Below are positions 32,828 through 41,189 of a stretch of 47,619 nt of DNA, piece after piece. The DNA comes from Candidatus Neomicrothrix sp. UBA4542 (GTDB taxonomy: Bacteria; Actinomycetota; Acidimicrobiia; Acidimicrobiales; Poriferisodalaceae). Below the pieces are notes generated by a model. It did no database searches, was not told where the DNA came from, and saw only the letters and a program-made list of their open reading frames with translations. Position 1 is the first letter of the stretch. Each line of letters begins with the position of its first letter. The stretch spans positions 2,636-50,254 of the forward strand of contig DGLO01000122.1 in the NCBI GenBank assembly GCA_002388005.1, given 5' to 3'. Position numbers and translations under genes: made by a program.

Positions 32828-33955
32828 ATGGATATTCGAGTCGCAATCGACCTTCCGGCGCCGCCGAATGAGGTCTGGACTTATCTTCGCGACGTCACCA
32901 AACACAGCGAATGGATGATTGACGCGGTAAACGTCGAGGTGACATCTGAGATCTTCGAAGGCCGTGGACTCACCTTTGACTGTTTAACAGCCGTGGGTCC
33001 GTTCCGAGTTCATGACCGCATGCGAGTTCTTGAGTGGGAACCGGACCATCTGATGGCTGTCCAACACTCGGGCATCGTGGATGGTTTTGGCCGATTTACC
33101 CTCCTTCCTAACTCGGGAGGCACGCAGTTCTGCTGGGAGGAATCGATCCAATTGCCGTGGCACTTTGGCGGGCGTCTTGGAGAGCGAATAGCGAAACCAA
33201 TATTGGTCGGTATTTGGAAACGAAACCTGCGGGGACTCCGAAGGCGAATTATTGAGCGTCAAGAAGCTGGATTGGGACTGAAACCAGGGGGCCTAATCAG
33301 TGTCGGTTCGCAGTGGGAACTTCGATATTACGGGCCCAACCATGTGATTCGAACAAGTACTCAAAGCTTGAATCTGTCCCGAGAAGCGGAAGCGCTCAGT
33401 GTTGTGGGCTCCAGAGGCTTCCCTGTTCCAATGTTGGTAGAGCAACCTAATCCTTTGTCGATAGTCATGGAACGACTCGATGGTCCGACCATGCTCGAAG
33501 ATCTGACCTCAAGGCCATGGGCGCTAGGTCGGCACGCCAAGAATCTCGCCCGCTTGCATCGCGCGCTCGGGGCTATTGCCGCTCCCTCTCATTGGGAGCG
33601 CGTCAGCGACGGAGAGTCTGTCGTTCATCTTGATCTCCACCCCGGAAATATAAGATTGACTTCTCGCGGACCGATGGTGCTGAACTGGAACGGCTCAGCT
33701 CGCGGCTCTTGCGAGTTCGATGCCGCGGTCACTTACGTGATCCTGCGGACCGGCGTGTCACGCAACGGACGTTTCGCTCAACTCTTGATCGGAGCGCTAC
33801 GAAAAAGGTTCGCCAATATTTTCCTAAAGGAGTTTGGGAGAAGTGACGTGTTGCCGCGCGTTCGCGAAGCCGCTGAACTTCGCCTCCTAAACGGCGATTT
33901 GTCATCTCATGAGAGAGAAGCCGTGTTTGCACTCGCTCGCGACGAACTTGACTAG
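32828..33955 (+). CDS. SRPBCC (START-like) domain fused to an aminoglycoside-phosphotransferase-like domain
   Basis: A 375-residue two-domain protein. Residues about 1-145 form an SRPBCC ligand-binding domain (polyketide cyclase type) starting MDIRVAIDLPAPPNEVWTYLRDV. Residues about 155-375 look like a compact APH/choline-kinase fold with a catalytic loop HLDLHPGN (267-274; D269 and N274 kept). The following metal-binding IDW motif is altered to LNW (N286 for Asp). N-lobe motifs are hard to find. I infer a lipid- or aromatic-binding domain tied to a possibly impaired kinase. It lies 28 bases after the methyltransferase and ends three bases from convergent meaB. Confidence 0.65.
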   Translation: MDIRVAIDLPAPPNEVWTYLRDVTKHSEWMIDAVNVEVTSEIFEGRGLTFDCLTAVGPFRVHDRMRVLEWEPDHLMAVQHSGIVDGFGRFTLLPNSGGTQFCWEESIQLPWHFGGRLGERIAKPILVGIWKRNLRGLRRRIIERQEAGLGLKPGGLISVGSQWELRYYGPNHVIRTSTQSLNLSREAEALSVVGSRGFPVPMLVEQPNPLSIVMERLDGPTMLEDLTSRPWALGRHAKNLARLHRALGAIAAPSHWERVSDGESVVHLDLHPGNIRLTSRGPMVLNWNGSARGSCEFDAAVTYVILRTGVSRNGRFAQLLIGALRKRFANIFLKEFGRSDVLPRVREAAELRLLNGDLSSHEREAVFALARDELD

Positions 33956-33958
33956 CCC

Positions 33959-34918
33959 TCAGTCGCTTCCGTCTGTTCTCAAGAGACGATCTACTGCTAC
34001 ATAGGGATCAATCTCTCCATTGTCCAACTTCTCTTGGAGTTCTGCCTGTCGCGGACTTTTCAAAACGCTTTGGACCTGAGCTTCGAGACTCCGTTTCAGT
34101 ATTTCTGACACCTCAACTTTGATCCGGTTCCGGCGACGTGAGACAAGTTCACCGGTCCGTTGAAGGTAGGTGCGATGTTCCTCAATTGTGGCCCATAACC
34201 GCTCAGCGCCTTCGCCGTCCGTGCCCACCGTCATAACAATCGGAGGTTCCCATTCACCTAAAGAGGACAACTCCAACATCTGTTGGAGGTCGCGACGGGT
34301 GTCATCAGCACCTTTGCGATCGGACTTGTTGATCACAAAAATATCTGCAATTTCCATCAGGCCGGCCTTATTGGCTTGAATCGCGTCGCCCCATCCGGGA
34401 TTCACAACAACAACAGTCGTGTCAGTCGCTCCAGCTATGTCTACTTCTATCTGACCAACGCCCACGGTTTCGACGAGAATCCAGGGCCAGCCCAGCGCGT
34501 CAAGGACTCGGATCGCTTGCGGGGTGGCCAGACTTAAGCCGCCTAAATGACCTCGTGTTGCCATAGAGCGGATATAGATGGCTTCGTCGGTTACATGATC
34601 CTGCATCCTGACTCGATCACCGAGAATCGCTCCTCCAGTGAAGGGAGATGAAGGATCGACCGCGAGGATCGCCATCCGTTGGTCTAAGGAACGGACAACC
34701 GTTGCAAGCGCAGCGCTCAACGTCGACTTTCCTGAACCTGGGGCTCCTGTCATGCCTACCGTGTGAGCGGCCCCGGCCTGTGAAAAGGTGTGAGCTCCCA
34801 GAGTTCGCGCCTCTTGGCCTCCTCGCTCAATCATCGACAGCAACCTGGCGAGTGCGAGGCGGTGCCCATCGCGAGCTGCCTCAAATAGGGCGACGGGATC
34901 TGTGCTCAGCCGGTTCAT
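33959..34918 (-). CDS. meaB: Methylmalonyl-CoA mutase-associated GTPase MeaB (ArgK family)
   Basis: A G3E-family GTPase that guards loading and reactivation of adenosylcobalamin-dependent mutases. I choose ATG 34918 (319 residues), which matches family length; the frame stays open a further 91 codons into murA, but that stretch has no family similarity. Visible motifs are Walker A GAPGSGKS (58-65), AVDPSSPFTGGAILGDRVRM, the switch region SMATRGHLGG, the VETVGVGQ G3 motif and the NKSD base-recognition motif. No mutase subunit is in the window, so the partner is elsewhere. It follows murA by 28 bases. Confidence 0.92.
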   Translation of the reverse strand: MNRLSTDPVALFEAARDGHRLALARLLSMIERGGQEARTLGAHTFSQAGAAHTVGMTGAPGSGKSTLSAALATVVRSLDQRMAILAVDPSSPFTGGAILGDRVRMQDHVTDEAIYIRSMATRGHLGGLSLATPQAIRVLDALGWPWILVETVGVGQIEVDIAGATDTTVVVVNPGWGDAIQANKAGLMEIADIFVINKSDRKGADDTRRDLQQMLELSSLGEWEPPIVMTVGTDGEGAERLWATIEEHRTYLQRTGELVSRRRNRIKVEVSEILKRSLEAQVQSVLKSPRQAELQEKLDNGEIDPYVAVDRLLRTDGSD

Positions 34919-34946
34919 CGGAAACGGTTGGATCGCGGACAGCGCG

Positions 34947-36194
34947 TCAGGCCCGCGTAACTTGCGCACCAACCGACGTGAGTTTACCGGCCAAATCTTC
35001 GTATCCCCGGTCGACGTGATACGCGTTTGCGATGACGGTTTCTCCCTCTGCCGCCAACCCAGCGATGACCAATGCAGCTCCAGCCCTAATGTCGTGGGCG
35101 CGCACGGGGGCCCCGGAAAGTCGTTCAACGCCTCGTACCACAGCATGTCGACCCTCTGCTCGGATCTCGGCACCCATTCGTACCAGTTCATCTACATATC
35201 GGAATCGTCCAGCAAAAATATTTTCGGTCACCATTCCGGCGCCTTCCGCTACACATAGTGCTGCAACCAAAAACGGCTTGTAGTCGGTCGCCAAACCTGG
35301 GTAAGGCAGAGTCGAGACGTCAACCGCTCTGAGCCGGTCCGTGACTTCGGCGCGAAGTCCTGACGGTTCAACCGTCAAACCCATTCCCATCTCCTCGAGT
35401 TTGCGAATCAACATTTCCATGTGATCCGGCCGAGCGCCCTTGAGGAGAACCTCACCGCCACAGACCGCCACCGCCGCCAAGAATGTGGCCGCTTCTATTC
35501 GATCAGGGATTGTCGTGTAAGTGGTCGGACGGAGTACTTCGACCCCTTCAATAACAACGCGGGATGTGCCGACTCCGTCGATCATGGCGCCCATTTGGGA
35601 AAGAAAGTTAGCTAGGTCTGTGATCTCCGGTTCGCGTGCCGCGTTTTCTATAACCGTTTCCCCTTGAGCTAAAACCGCCGCCATCATGAGGTTCTCGGTG
35701 GCTCCCACTGAAGGAAACTCAAGAAATACTTCAGCACCAACAAGTTGATGAGCCTCACCACTGATATCTCCGTGTTGGTAGGAGAAAGTCGCGCCTAACT
35801 GTTCTAGGCCCTGAAGATGCATATCTATGGGACGGGAACCGAAATCGTCGCCGCCTGGCATCGCGACTCTGGCATGCCCTATTCGCGCCAGCAGAGGCCC
35901 GAGAACTGCTATTGAGGCCCGCATCCGTTCGACCAGACTGTACGGCGCTATTGGGTCTAATTCGGCGGGCACATCAAGATCGATACGGTCGCCGATGCGT
36001 TCGATCTCGACACCCATTGCTTCAAGCAACTCACTCATGATCGCTACGTCCGCTATATCGGGAACGTTGAGAAGAGATGTTGACCCTTCTGCGAGCAACG
36101 ATGCCGCCATCAGTTTCAGGGCACTATTCTTCGCTCCGCCGATGGGAATGTCGCCATTGAGAGGCCCACTTCCCTGCACAAGGAATCTCTTCAC
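34947..36194 (-). CDS. murA: UDP-N-acetylglucosamine 1-carboxyvinyltransferase
   Basis: First committed step of peptidoglycan synthesis: transfers enolpyruvate from PEP to UDP-GlcNAc. It is 415 residues with the two-lobed EPT fold. Catalytic K22/N23 sit in GGAKNSALK. The active-site loop reads MPGGDDFGSRPIDMH, so Asp116 replaces the usual catalytic Cys115, the same change that makes mycobacterial MurA fosfomycin-insensitive. It starts at GTG 36194 close to GGAG. It precedes meaB and is divergent from the MFS gene across 44 bases. Confidence 0.95.
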   Translation of the reverse strand: MKRFLVQGSGPLNGDIPIGGAKNSALKLMAASLLAEGSTSLLNVPDIADVAIMSELLEAMGVEIERIGDRIDLDVPAELDPIAPYSLVERMRASIAVLGPLLARIGHARVAMPGGDDFGSRPIDMHLQGLEQLGATFSYQHGDISGEAHQLVGAEVFLEFPSVGATENLMMAAVLAQGETVIENAAREPEITDLANFLSQMGAMIDGVGTSRVVIEGVEVLRPTTYTTIPDRIEAATFLAAVAVCGGEVLLKGARPDHMEMLIRKLEEMGMGLTVEPSGLRAEVTDRLRAVDVSTLPYPGLATDYKPFLVAALCVAEGAGMVTENIFAGRFRYVDELVRMGAEIRAEGRHAVVRGVERLSGAPVRAHDIRAGAALVIAGLAAEGETVIANAYHVDRGYEDLAGKLTSVGAQVTRA

Positions 36195-36238
36195 CTCTCC
36201 AGTATGTTCACCGAAGCGGCTAAGGACACATCACTCTC

Positions 36239-37738
36239 GTGACTCATTTAGAAATCACTCATTGTGTAGATGATGAAGGGCTTCGACGCGTACGTTCACC
36301 GAGGAATGACCTCATTGAAGAAAAAGACCTCGGAGATGACCGATTTTCACTAGTCGATGGTCCTTTCGACTATTACGAACGGTCCCTCCTCGTCAGGTCC
36401 GGTTCCAATACCCACACCGTGATAGAGCGATTCGACTACCGCCTGTCGATCCCTTGGTTCGGGATTCTCTTTCGGTGGCCGGTGCGTCATGCTCTGCGCA
36501 ACCGCCGCGACGACGGAACCTCCCCATTTTGGGCTGCCCCTGATCGGTTGGGGAAAAGAGCTACAACAATTTTCGCAACCTTGTGCGCGATCGCCTTGCT
36601 TTCGGGCTTTCTTTCTAATGCTCCGGCTGAGACTCATACTTACGCTGCAGATGAGTTCAACGTTGACCAGTTAAGCCAGGGAGTGCTGGGCGCTCTAATA
36701 CGGATCGGGACCTTGCTAGCCATCGGTTTTGCTGTCTTAGCGGATCGCCACGGGCGACGGCGAGTGCTCTCGTGGGCCATAACGTTCGGAATCGCGTCGT
36801 CTTGCGCAGCTGCCTTGGCTCCATCTATAGGCATTTTCGCCACGTGTCTTGTGATAGTCAGAACCTCTAACGCGACACTCGGGGCAATAATTGTTGTGTT
36901 CGCACTAGAAGAGCTACCTGCCGGCAGTCGCGCCTGGGGTCTGTCTGTTCTCGGTCTGTCAGCTGCTTTGGGGGCAGGTTTCGTCGTATGGGCGCAGCCG
37001 ATCGCTGGTGTAGCCGAGTGGTCGTGGCGACTAATTTTTGTAATCCCTCTATTGATGATTCCGCTCGTCGTTGGCGCAATTCGACAGCTACCTGAAAGCC
37101 GGCGTTTTCGAAGTCACGTCCCCGGACCGAAGTTGCGTAACTACCGGAGCCGTCTCGTCTTGCTGGGCGGAGCGTATTTCTTGCTTGGTCTGTTTCTTTC
37201 ACCGATCGACTGGTTTAGAAATGAGTATCTGCGCGATGAGCATGGATTCACTGCGTTTCAGGTCAGCCTTTTCATTTTGACGACTGCAACACCCGGCGGA
37301 ATTGGCTTATATGTGGCAGGTCGAGTAGCGGATTTACGAGGCAGAAGAATTGTCGTAGGGGTAGCTGCCGTATTTGGGCTTGGATTAACGGCTATTTTCT
37401 TCAACGCCTCTGGCGGCTTTCTTTGGCCTCTTGCGTTGACTGCAGTGACCTTGGCCAGCGGCCTGTTACCTGCGATGGGTGTCTATAGAGCTGAGATGTT
37501 TCCCACGGCGGTTCGAGCGCGCGCGGCGACAATTGCCGGGGCGGTTGGTGTGGTCGGTGGATCCATTGGCATTCTGGCTGCCGGTTGGATGCGAGTTCGT
37601 TGGGGTTCTTTTGGACCAGTGATGTTTGTTCTTTGGGGGGGTCCGTTGCTCGCGGCTGCCCTTGTATGGCGCCGCTTTCACGAAGGCGCCCGACAAGAAC
37701 TAGAAGCGCTCAATCCGGAAGACGCGCGTAGTGCCTGA
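36239..37738 (+). CDS. MFS transporter with an N-terminal cytoplasmic extension
   Basis: A 499-residue major-facilitator transporter. The first 105 residues are soluble and unusual for the family; the part DDRFSLVDGPFDYYERSLL...VIERFDYRLSIPWFG recalls the end of an SRPBCC domain. The membrane part begins about residue 108 with roughly twelve segments. Motif A (ADRHGRRR, 168-175) occurs in the first half and an equivalent (ADLRGRR) in the second. The substrate is unknown; sugar-, metabolite- or drug-type carriers all fit. It starts at GTG 36239, facing away from murA. Confidence 0.8.
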   Translation: MTHLEITHCVDDEGLRRVRSPRNDLIEEKDLGDDRFSLVDGPFDYYERSLLVRSGSNTHTVIERFDYRLSIPWFGILFRWPVRHALRNRRDDGTSPFWAAPDRLGKRATTIFATLCAIALLSGFLSNAPAETHTYAADEFNVDQLSQGVLGALIRIGTLLAIGFAVLADRHGRRRVLSWAITFGIASSCAAALAPSIGIFATCLVIVRTSNATLGAIIVVFALEELPAGSRAWGLSVLGLSAALGAGFVVWAQPIAGVAEWSWRLIFVIPLLMIPLVVGAIRQLPESRRFRSHVPGPKLRNYRSRLVLLGGAYFLLGLFLSPIDWFRNEYLRDEHGFTAFQVSLFILTTATPGGIGLYVAGRVADLRGRRIVVGVAAVFGLGLTAIFFNASGGFLWPLALTAVTLASGLLPAMGVYRAEMFPTAVRARAATIAGAVGVVGGSIGILAAGWMRVRWGSFGPVMFVLWGGPLLAAALVWRRFHEGARQELEALNPEDARSA

Positions 37739-37757
37739 CGTAGTGGGCATTTGGGGG

Positions 37758-38330
37758 TCATGAAAGCCCGTTAAGCCAGTCACCCACGGTGTTAATGATG
37801 TCGGCGGTCTGATCGCGGTTCGAGGGATCGTGACGGCCACCTTTGAGAAACTTTGCTGAAACGTCGCCATCAATACGGCCGAGATGCTGGCCGAATTCAT
37901 TCGGCGAACCGAAGGGGTCGTTGTCGCCTGACACGAACAGGCAGGGGACGCTTATTGAGGCAAAGTGATTGACGCGAAGCTTGTCAGGATGATTGGGTGG
38001 ATGAAGCGGATAGCTGAGCAGAATCAAGCCCGCAGCTGACATACCCTCTGCGACCGCCATGGAGCACACTCGACCTCCCATCGATCGGCCGCCGAACACG
38101 AGACTGCCCGGGTCGCAGTCAAGTTCCGCGGATATTGTTCGGCAGTCTTCAACAAGTTCAGATACGAGTCTCGGCGCTCGGGGAGGGGTTCTTTTCCCTT
38201 CTCGCCGGTACGAAAACTCGTGTCGGATCACGGGGAGCGGCGCCAATGACTCTTCAAGTGCGCACAACGTCGGATGTTCTTTGGTGCCACCAGCACCAGG
38301 CAATAACACCACTCCTGCGATCGACGGCAC
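37758..38330 (-). CDS. Small alpha/beta hydrolase (KANL3/Tex30-like, dienelactone hydrolase type)
   Basis: A 190-residue hydrolase lacking a cap domain. GTG 38330 is chosen because a perfect AGGAGGT lies six bases upstream; a frame open to 38633 would overlap the divergent crotonase gene almost entirely. It has LLPGAGG (oxyanion region), nucleophile Ser83 in GGRSMGG, an acid near D136/D138 (SGDNDPFG) and base His167 (GGRHDP). The fold resembles the KANL3/Tex30 group of alpha/beta hydrolases. Substrate unknown. Confidence 0.8.
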   Translation of the reverse strand: MPSIAGVVLLPGAGGTKEHPTLCALEESLAPLPVIRHEFSYRREGKRTPPRAPRLVSELVEDCRTISAELDCDPGSLVFGGRSMGGRVCSMAVAEGMSAAGLILLSYPLHPPNHPDKLRVNHFASISVPCLFVSGDNDPFGSPNEFGQHLGRIDGDVSAKFLKGGRHDPSNRDQTADIINTVGDWLNGLS

Positions 38331-38385
38331 GGCCAGACCTCCTGGAGGCAGAATAGGTGGCAACTTTGGCTGAAGAGGGGAAACT

Positions 38386-39180
38386 GTGACAACTACTGAA
38401 TTCGGCAACGGAACGGTCCTGAGCGAGGTTGCTGAAGGCGTCGGGGTGATCACTTTGAACCGACCCGAAGCGAGAAATGCTCTAAGTACCGAAGTTTTGG
38501 AGGCCCTGCCGGAGGCACTCCGTTCTCTCGAACAAGATGATGAAGTCAATGTGCTGGTGTTGACGGGGAACGATCCGGCTTTTTGCGCGGGCCTTGATCT
38601 CCGAGAGCTCGGCGGATCGGGAGGGAACATCAATCCCGATCAGCCTTCAACATTTCTCGGTCCATTCCCGGAGCACACGAAACCCCTGATTGGCGCCATC
38701 AACGGTGTGGCAGTAACCGGTGGATTGGAATTGGCGTTGGCTTGCGATTTTCTTATCGCATCTGACAGAGCCAAGTTTGCAGATACCCATGCCCGGGTCG
38801 GCGTGATGCCTGGTTGGGGCCTGAGTGTCCTTCTGCCGCAAGCGATCGGTGTTCGCCGTGCAAGGGAAATGAGCCTGACGGGCAACTATCTCGACGCCGC
38901 TACTGCAGCGGAGTGGGGGCTAGTCAATCGAGTGGTACCTCACGAATTGCTCATGCCAACTGTCGAGGCCATAGCCCAAGACATTTGCTCCAACGATCAG
39001 GAAGGTGTGCGGCAGATGATCAACACCTACGAACGGACTTCCAGCAGCACCGTTGAAGATGGCTGGAAAATCGAAGCTTCGATGGGTAGAGACTGGTTGC
39101 AACGCACCAGCTTTTCTCCCGAGAAGGTAGCTAACCGCAGAGCTGAGATTCAGAATCGAGGTCGGGCCCAAAGCAGCTAG
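38386..39180 (+). CDS. Crotonase-family protein (enoyl-CoA hydratase/isomerase)
   Basis: A 264-residue member of the crotonase superfamily acting on acyl-CoA. The oxyanion-hole segments are NRPEARNAL (25-33) with FCAGLDL (67-73) and NGVAVTGGLELALACD (106-121). E115 matches the first catalytic Glu of hydratases, but the second Glu is replaced by His135 in FADTHARVGVMPG. It may therefore be an isomerase or another crotonase activity rather than a classical hydratase. GTG start 38386 has GAGGGG upstream. It is divergent from the small hydrolase. Confidence 0.85.
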   Translation: MTTTEFGNGTVLSEVAEGVGVITLNRPEARNALSTEVLEALPEALRSLEQDDEVNVLVLTGNDPAFCAGLDLRELGGSGGNINPDQPSTFLGPFPEHTKPLIGAINGVAVTGGLELALACDFLIASDRAKFADTHARVGVMPGWGLSVLLPQAIGVRRAREMSLTGNYLDAATAAEWGLVNRVVPHELLMPTVEAIAQDICSNDQEGVRQMINTYERTSSSTVEDGWKIEASMGRDWLQRTSFSPEKVANRRAEIQNRGRAQSS

Positions 39181-39190
39181 GGATTCATCT

Positions 39191-40387
39191 TCAATGCGCG
39201 TCGATCATTCGAACGATCTGGTCGGCGATTTCTAAGCTGGCGGTTGCCGCTGGGCTGGGCGCGTTAAGGACATGCAAGCTATTTCGGGCCTGCGTTATGG
39301 CGAAATCATCAAGGAGTTGACCGTCCGCGTCCATTGCCTGAGCCCGCACCCCAGCGGGGCTTGCTTCTAGGTCTTCTGCTCTGATTTCTGGCACTAGTCG
39401 CTGCAGCGCTCGAACAAAGGCTCTCTTGTTCATAGATCGCCACACTTCCTCTGCCCCGGTACGCCAATATTTTCTGGCCAGCTTCCACAAACCCCTATTC
39501 GTTAAATGTTCTAGGACTTGTACTGCACTGATGTCTCGCCACCGATATCCCTCTCGAGCTAACGCCAAAACCGCGTTAGGTCCCGCATGGACAGACCCAT
39601 CGATCATTCGAGTGAGATGAACCCCCAAGAAAGGGAAACTGGGATCCGGCACGGGGTAGATCAGACCTTTCACAAGGTGGCTGCGTTCGGGGACGATCTC
39701 GAAATACTCGCCGCGAAAGGGGACTATTCGGTTCCCTTCGGATGCGGAGACCATTTGCGCTACTTGGTCACACCGAAGCCCGGCACAATTCACAACGAGG
39801 CTCGCCTTGATTTCACAGGTTGACGTAGAAATACGCGCTCCTTCTTCAGACTCTTCTATGCCCAAGACACTCGTGTCATATCGCACGGAGCCCCCAGCCA
39901 GTTCAATTCGGTCGCGCAGAGCGTCACACACCGCGTCGTAGGAAACGATGCCTGTTGACGGAACGTAGACGGCTTCAATCCCTGCACAATGCGGCTCAAT
40001 TTCAACCAAACGTTTCCGATCAATGAGCTCCGCTTCCAAGCCGTTTTCCCCAGCGCGAACTTGAAGCGAATGCAATCGGTCCAACTCATCGCGGCGGGTT
40101 GCCACGATGACTTTGCCGCAGACCTCATGCGGAACCCCATTTTCTTTGCAAAAGTCAACCATGGCGCTTCGACCGGACACCGCCATTTGAGCTTTCATTG
40201 ATCCAGGCAAGTAATAGATACCTGAATGAAGGACCCCCGAATTTCGTCCCGTTTGGTGTCTGGCTAGACCAGATTCTTTTTCAACTACCAGTACCGATTT
40301 GCCGGGATGCGCTGCGAGATAGCGATGAGCAGTTGCGAGTCCAATGATTCCTGCACCGATGACTGTTAGATCAACTCGATTCAGCAT
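39191..40387 (-). CDS. lhgO: L-2-hydroxyglutarate oxidase LhgO-like FAD enzyme
   Basis: A DAO-fold flavoenzyme, 398 residues from ATG 40387 (a 36-residue longer frame overlaps the upstream gene). The Rossmann FAD motif is VIGAGIIGLATAHRYL. Substrate-side family motifs include GRNSGVLHSGIYYLPGSMKA, FRGEYFEI and VPDPSFPFLGVHLTRMIDGSVHAGPNAVLAL, all characteristic of LhgO/YgaF proteins that oxidise L-2-hydroxyglutarate to 2-oxoglutarate, passing electrons to the membrane quinone pool. It lies seven bases after the J-domain gene. Confidence 0.9.
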   Translation of the reverse strand: MLNRVDLTVIGAGIIGLATAHRYLAAHPGKSVLVVEKESGLARHQTGRNSGVLHSGIYYLPGSMKAQMAVSGRSAMVDFCKENGVPHEVCGKVIVATRRDELDRLHSLQVRAGENGLEAELIDRKRLVEIEPHCAGIEAVYVPSTGIVSYDAVCDALRDRIELAGGSVRYDTSVLGIEESEEGARISTSTCEIKASLVVNCAGLRCDQVAQMVSASEGNRIVPFRGEYFEIVPERSHLVKGLIYPVPDPSFPFLGVHLTRMIDGSVHAGPNAVLALAREGYRWRDISAVQVLEHLTNRGLWKLARKYWRTGAEEVWRSMNKRAFVRALQRLVPEIRAEDLEASPAGVRAQAMDADGQLLDDFAITQARNSLHVLNAPSPAATASLEIADQIVRMIDAH

Positions 40388-40394
40388 CAACAAA

Positions 40395-41117
40395 TCATGC
40401 GCTCCTTCGATCAACCAAGATGTTGCGGGCCGCGGTGAGTGCCTCGATTCGGCCACTGGCTTCGGAGGCTGAACCCCCATGATCTGGGTGCGCACTCCTA
40501 AGCTTGCGTCTGAACGTTCGCCGGACTTGCCGTGAGTCAGGTAGTTCGGTTGATGATTCGGTCGGAAATCCCAGAACCTCGAGAGCCCAGATCACCGGAT
40601 CGACAATTTGGTGTCCCTTCCACGGAATTTCAGATGAATCGCCCGCTAGATAGGAAAGCAAGTCTCGGTTGTCTTGCCCTCGCCAACGGCGCGCTGAACG
40701 CAACAGGGTGAACAGGCTTCTACGAGTGCGCGAAGGCTGCTGGCTCGCCCGGTACAAAGCGGCTAGCACGTGCGGTTCGGGGCGATCACTGGGAGCCAAC
40801 TCAAGCGCAATATTTCCATTCGACATGCTGACCAGTCGATGAGTTGAACGGGTCAACCCGATGCGGTCCCGTTGAAGACGGTGGCGGAGTCGTGGTTGAG
40901 GACTACGGGCGCCTTGTTCAAGCAGGTTCATCAATTGACTCAAATCAGCATTTCCATCGTCATCAAGCTGCTGAGCATGAGTTGCGAGCACCGCAGCCAG
41001 CAGAAGTCCACCAGAACCAGGGGTCGGATCGAAGTTCAATTTGTCGTCGCCTAGGGCAACACGACGGGTCGGTACCGCTGGCCGAGAGTGCCAGACGTTG
41101 AACTCGGCCAAAATCAC
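40395..41117 (-). CDS. Protein with a C-terminal J domain
   Basis: A 240-residue protein. The last 55 residues resemble a DnaJ J domain: RRTFRRKLRSAHPDHGG with the HPD motif at 210-212 that stimulates DnaK ATPase, then IEALTAARNIL. The remaining N-terminal 185 residues are unrecognised, basic and Arg-rich, with no Gly/Phe region or zinc finger, so it is not DnaJ itself. It may recruit DnaK to a specific client. GTG 41117 is taken as the start without a strong RBS. It is immediately followed by lhgO and divergent from glpX. Confidence 0.65.
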   Translation of the reverse strand: MILAEFNVWHSRPAVPTRRVALGDDKLNFDPTPGSGGLLLAAVLATHAQQLDDDGNADLSQLMNLLEQGARSPQPRLRHRLQRDRIGLTRSTHRLVSMSNGNIALELAPSDRPEPHVLAALYRASQQPSRTRRSLFTLLRSARRWRGQDNRDLLSYLAGDSSEIPWKGHQIVDPVIWALEVLGFPTESSTELPDSRQVRRTFRRKLRSAHPDHGGSASEASGRIEALTAARNILVDRRSA

Positions 41118-41175
41118 ATACTGGACGCTACTAGCGGAAGCGACCCTGGGCTTATACCTAACGATTTCCAGGGGC

Positions 41176-41181
41176 TAGGGT
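41176..41181 (+). promoter_or_regulatory. Candidate -10 box for a leaderless glpX transcript
   Basis: TAGGGT fits TANNNT and ends eight bases before the glpX ATG, with no Shine-Dalgarno in between. The -35 region is weak. Confidence 0.35.
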
Positions 41182-41189
41182 CACCCTGT

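Noticed and set aside
34919..35191. 91-codon N-terminal extension of meaB
   Set aside because: It would run through the murA coding region and has no ArgK/MeaB similarity; ATG 34918 gives the standard protein.
38331..38633. 101-codon N-terminal extension of the small hydrolase
   Set aside because: It overlaps the crotonase gene antisense and is low-complexity Ser/Pro/Arg; GTG 38330 has a perfect Shine-Dalgarno.
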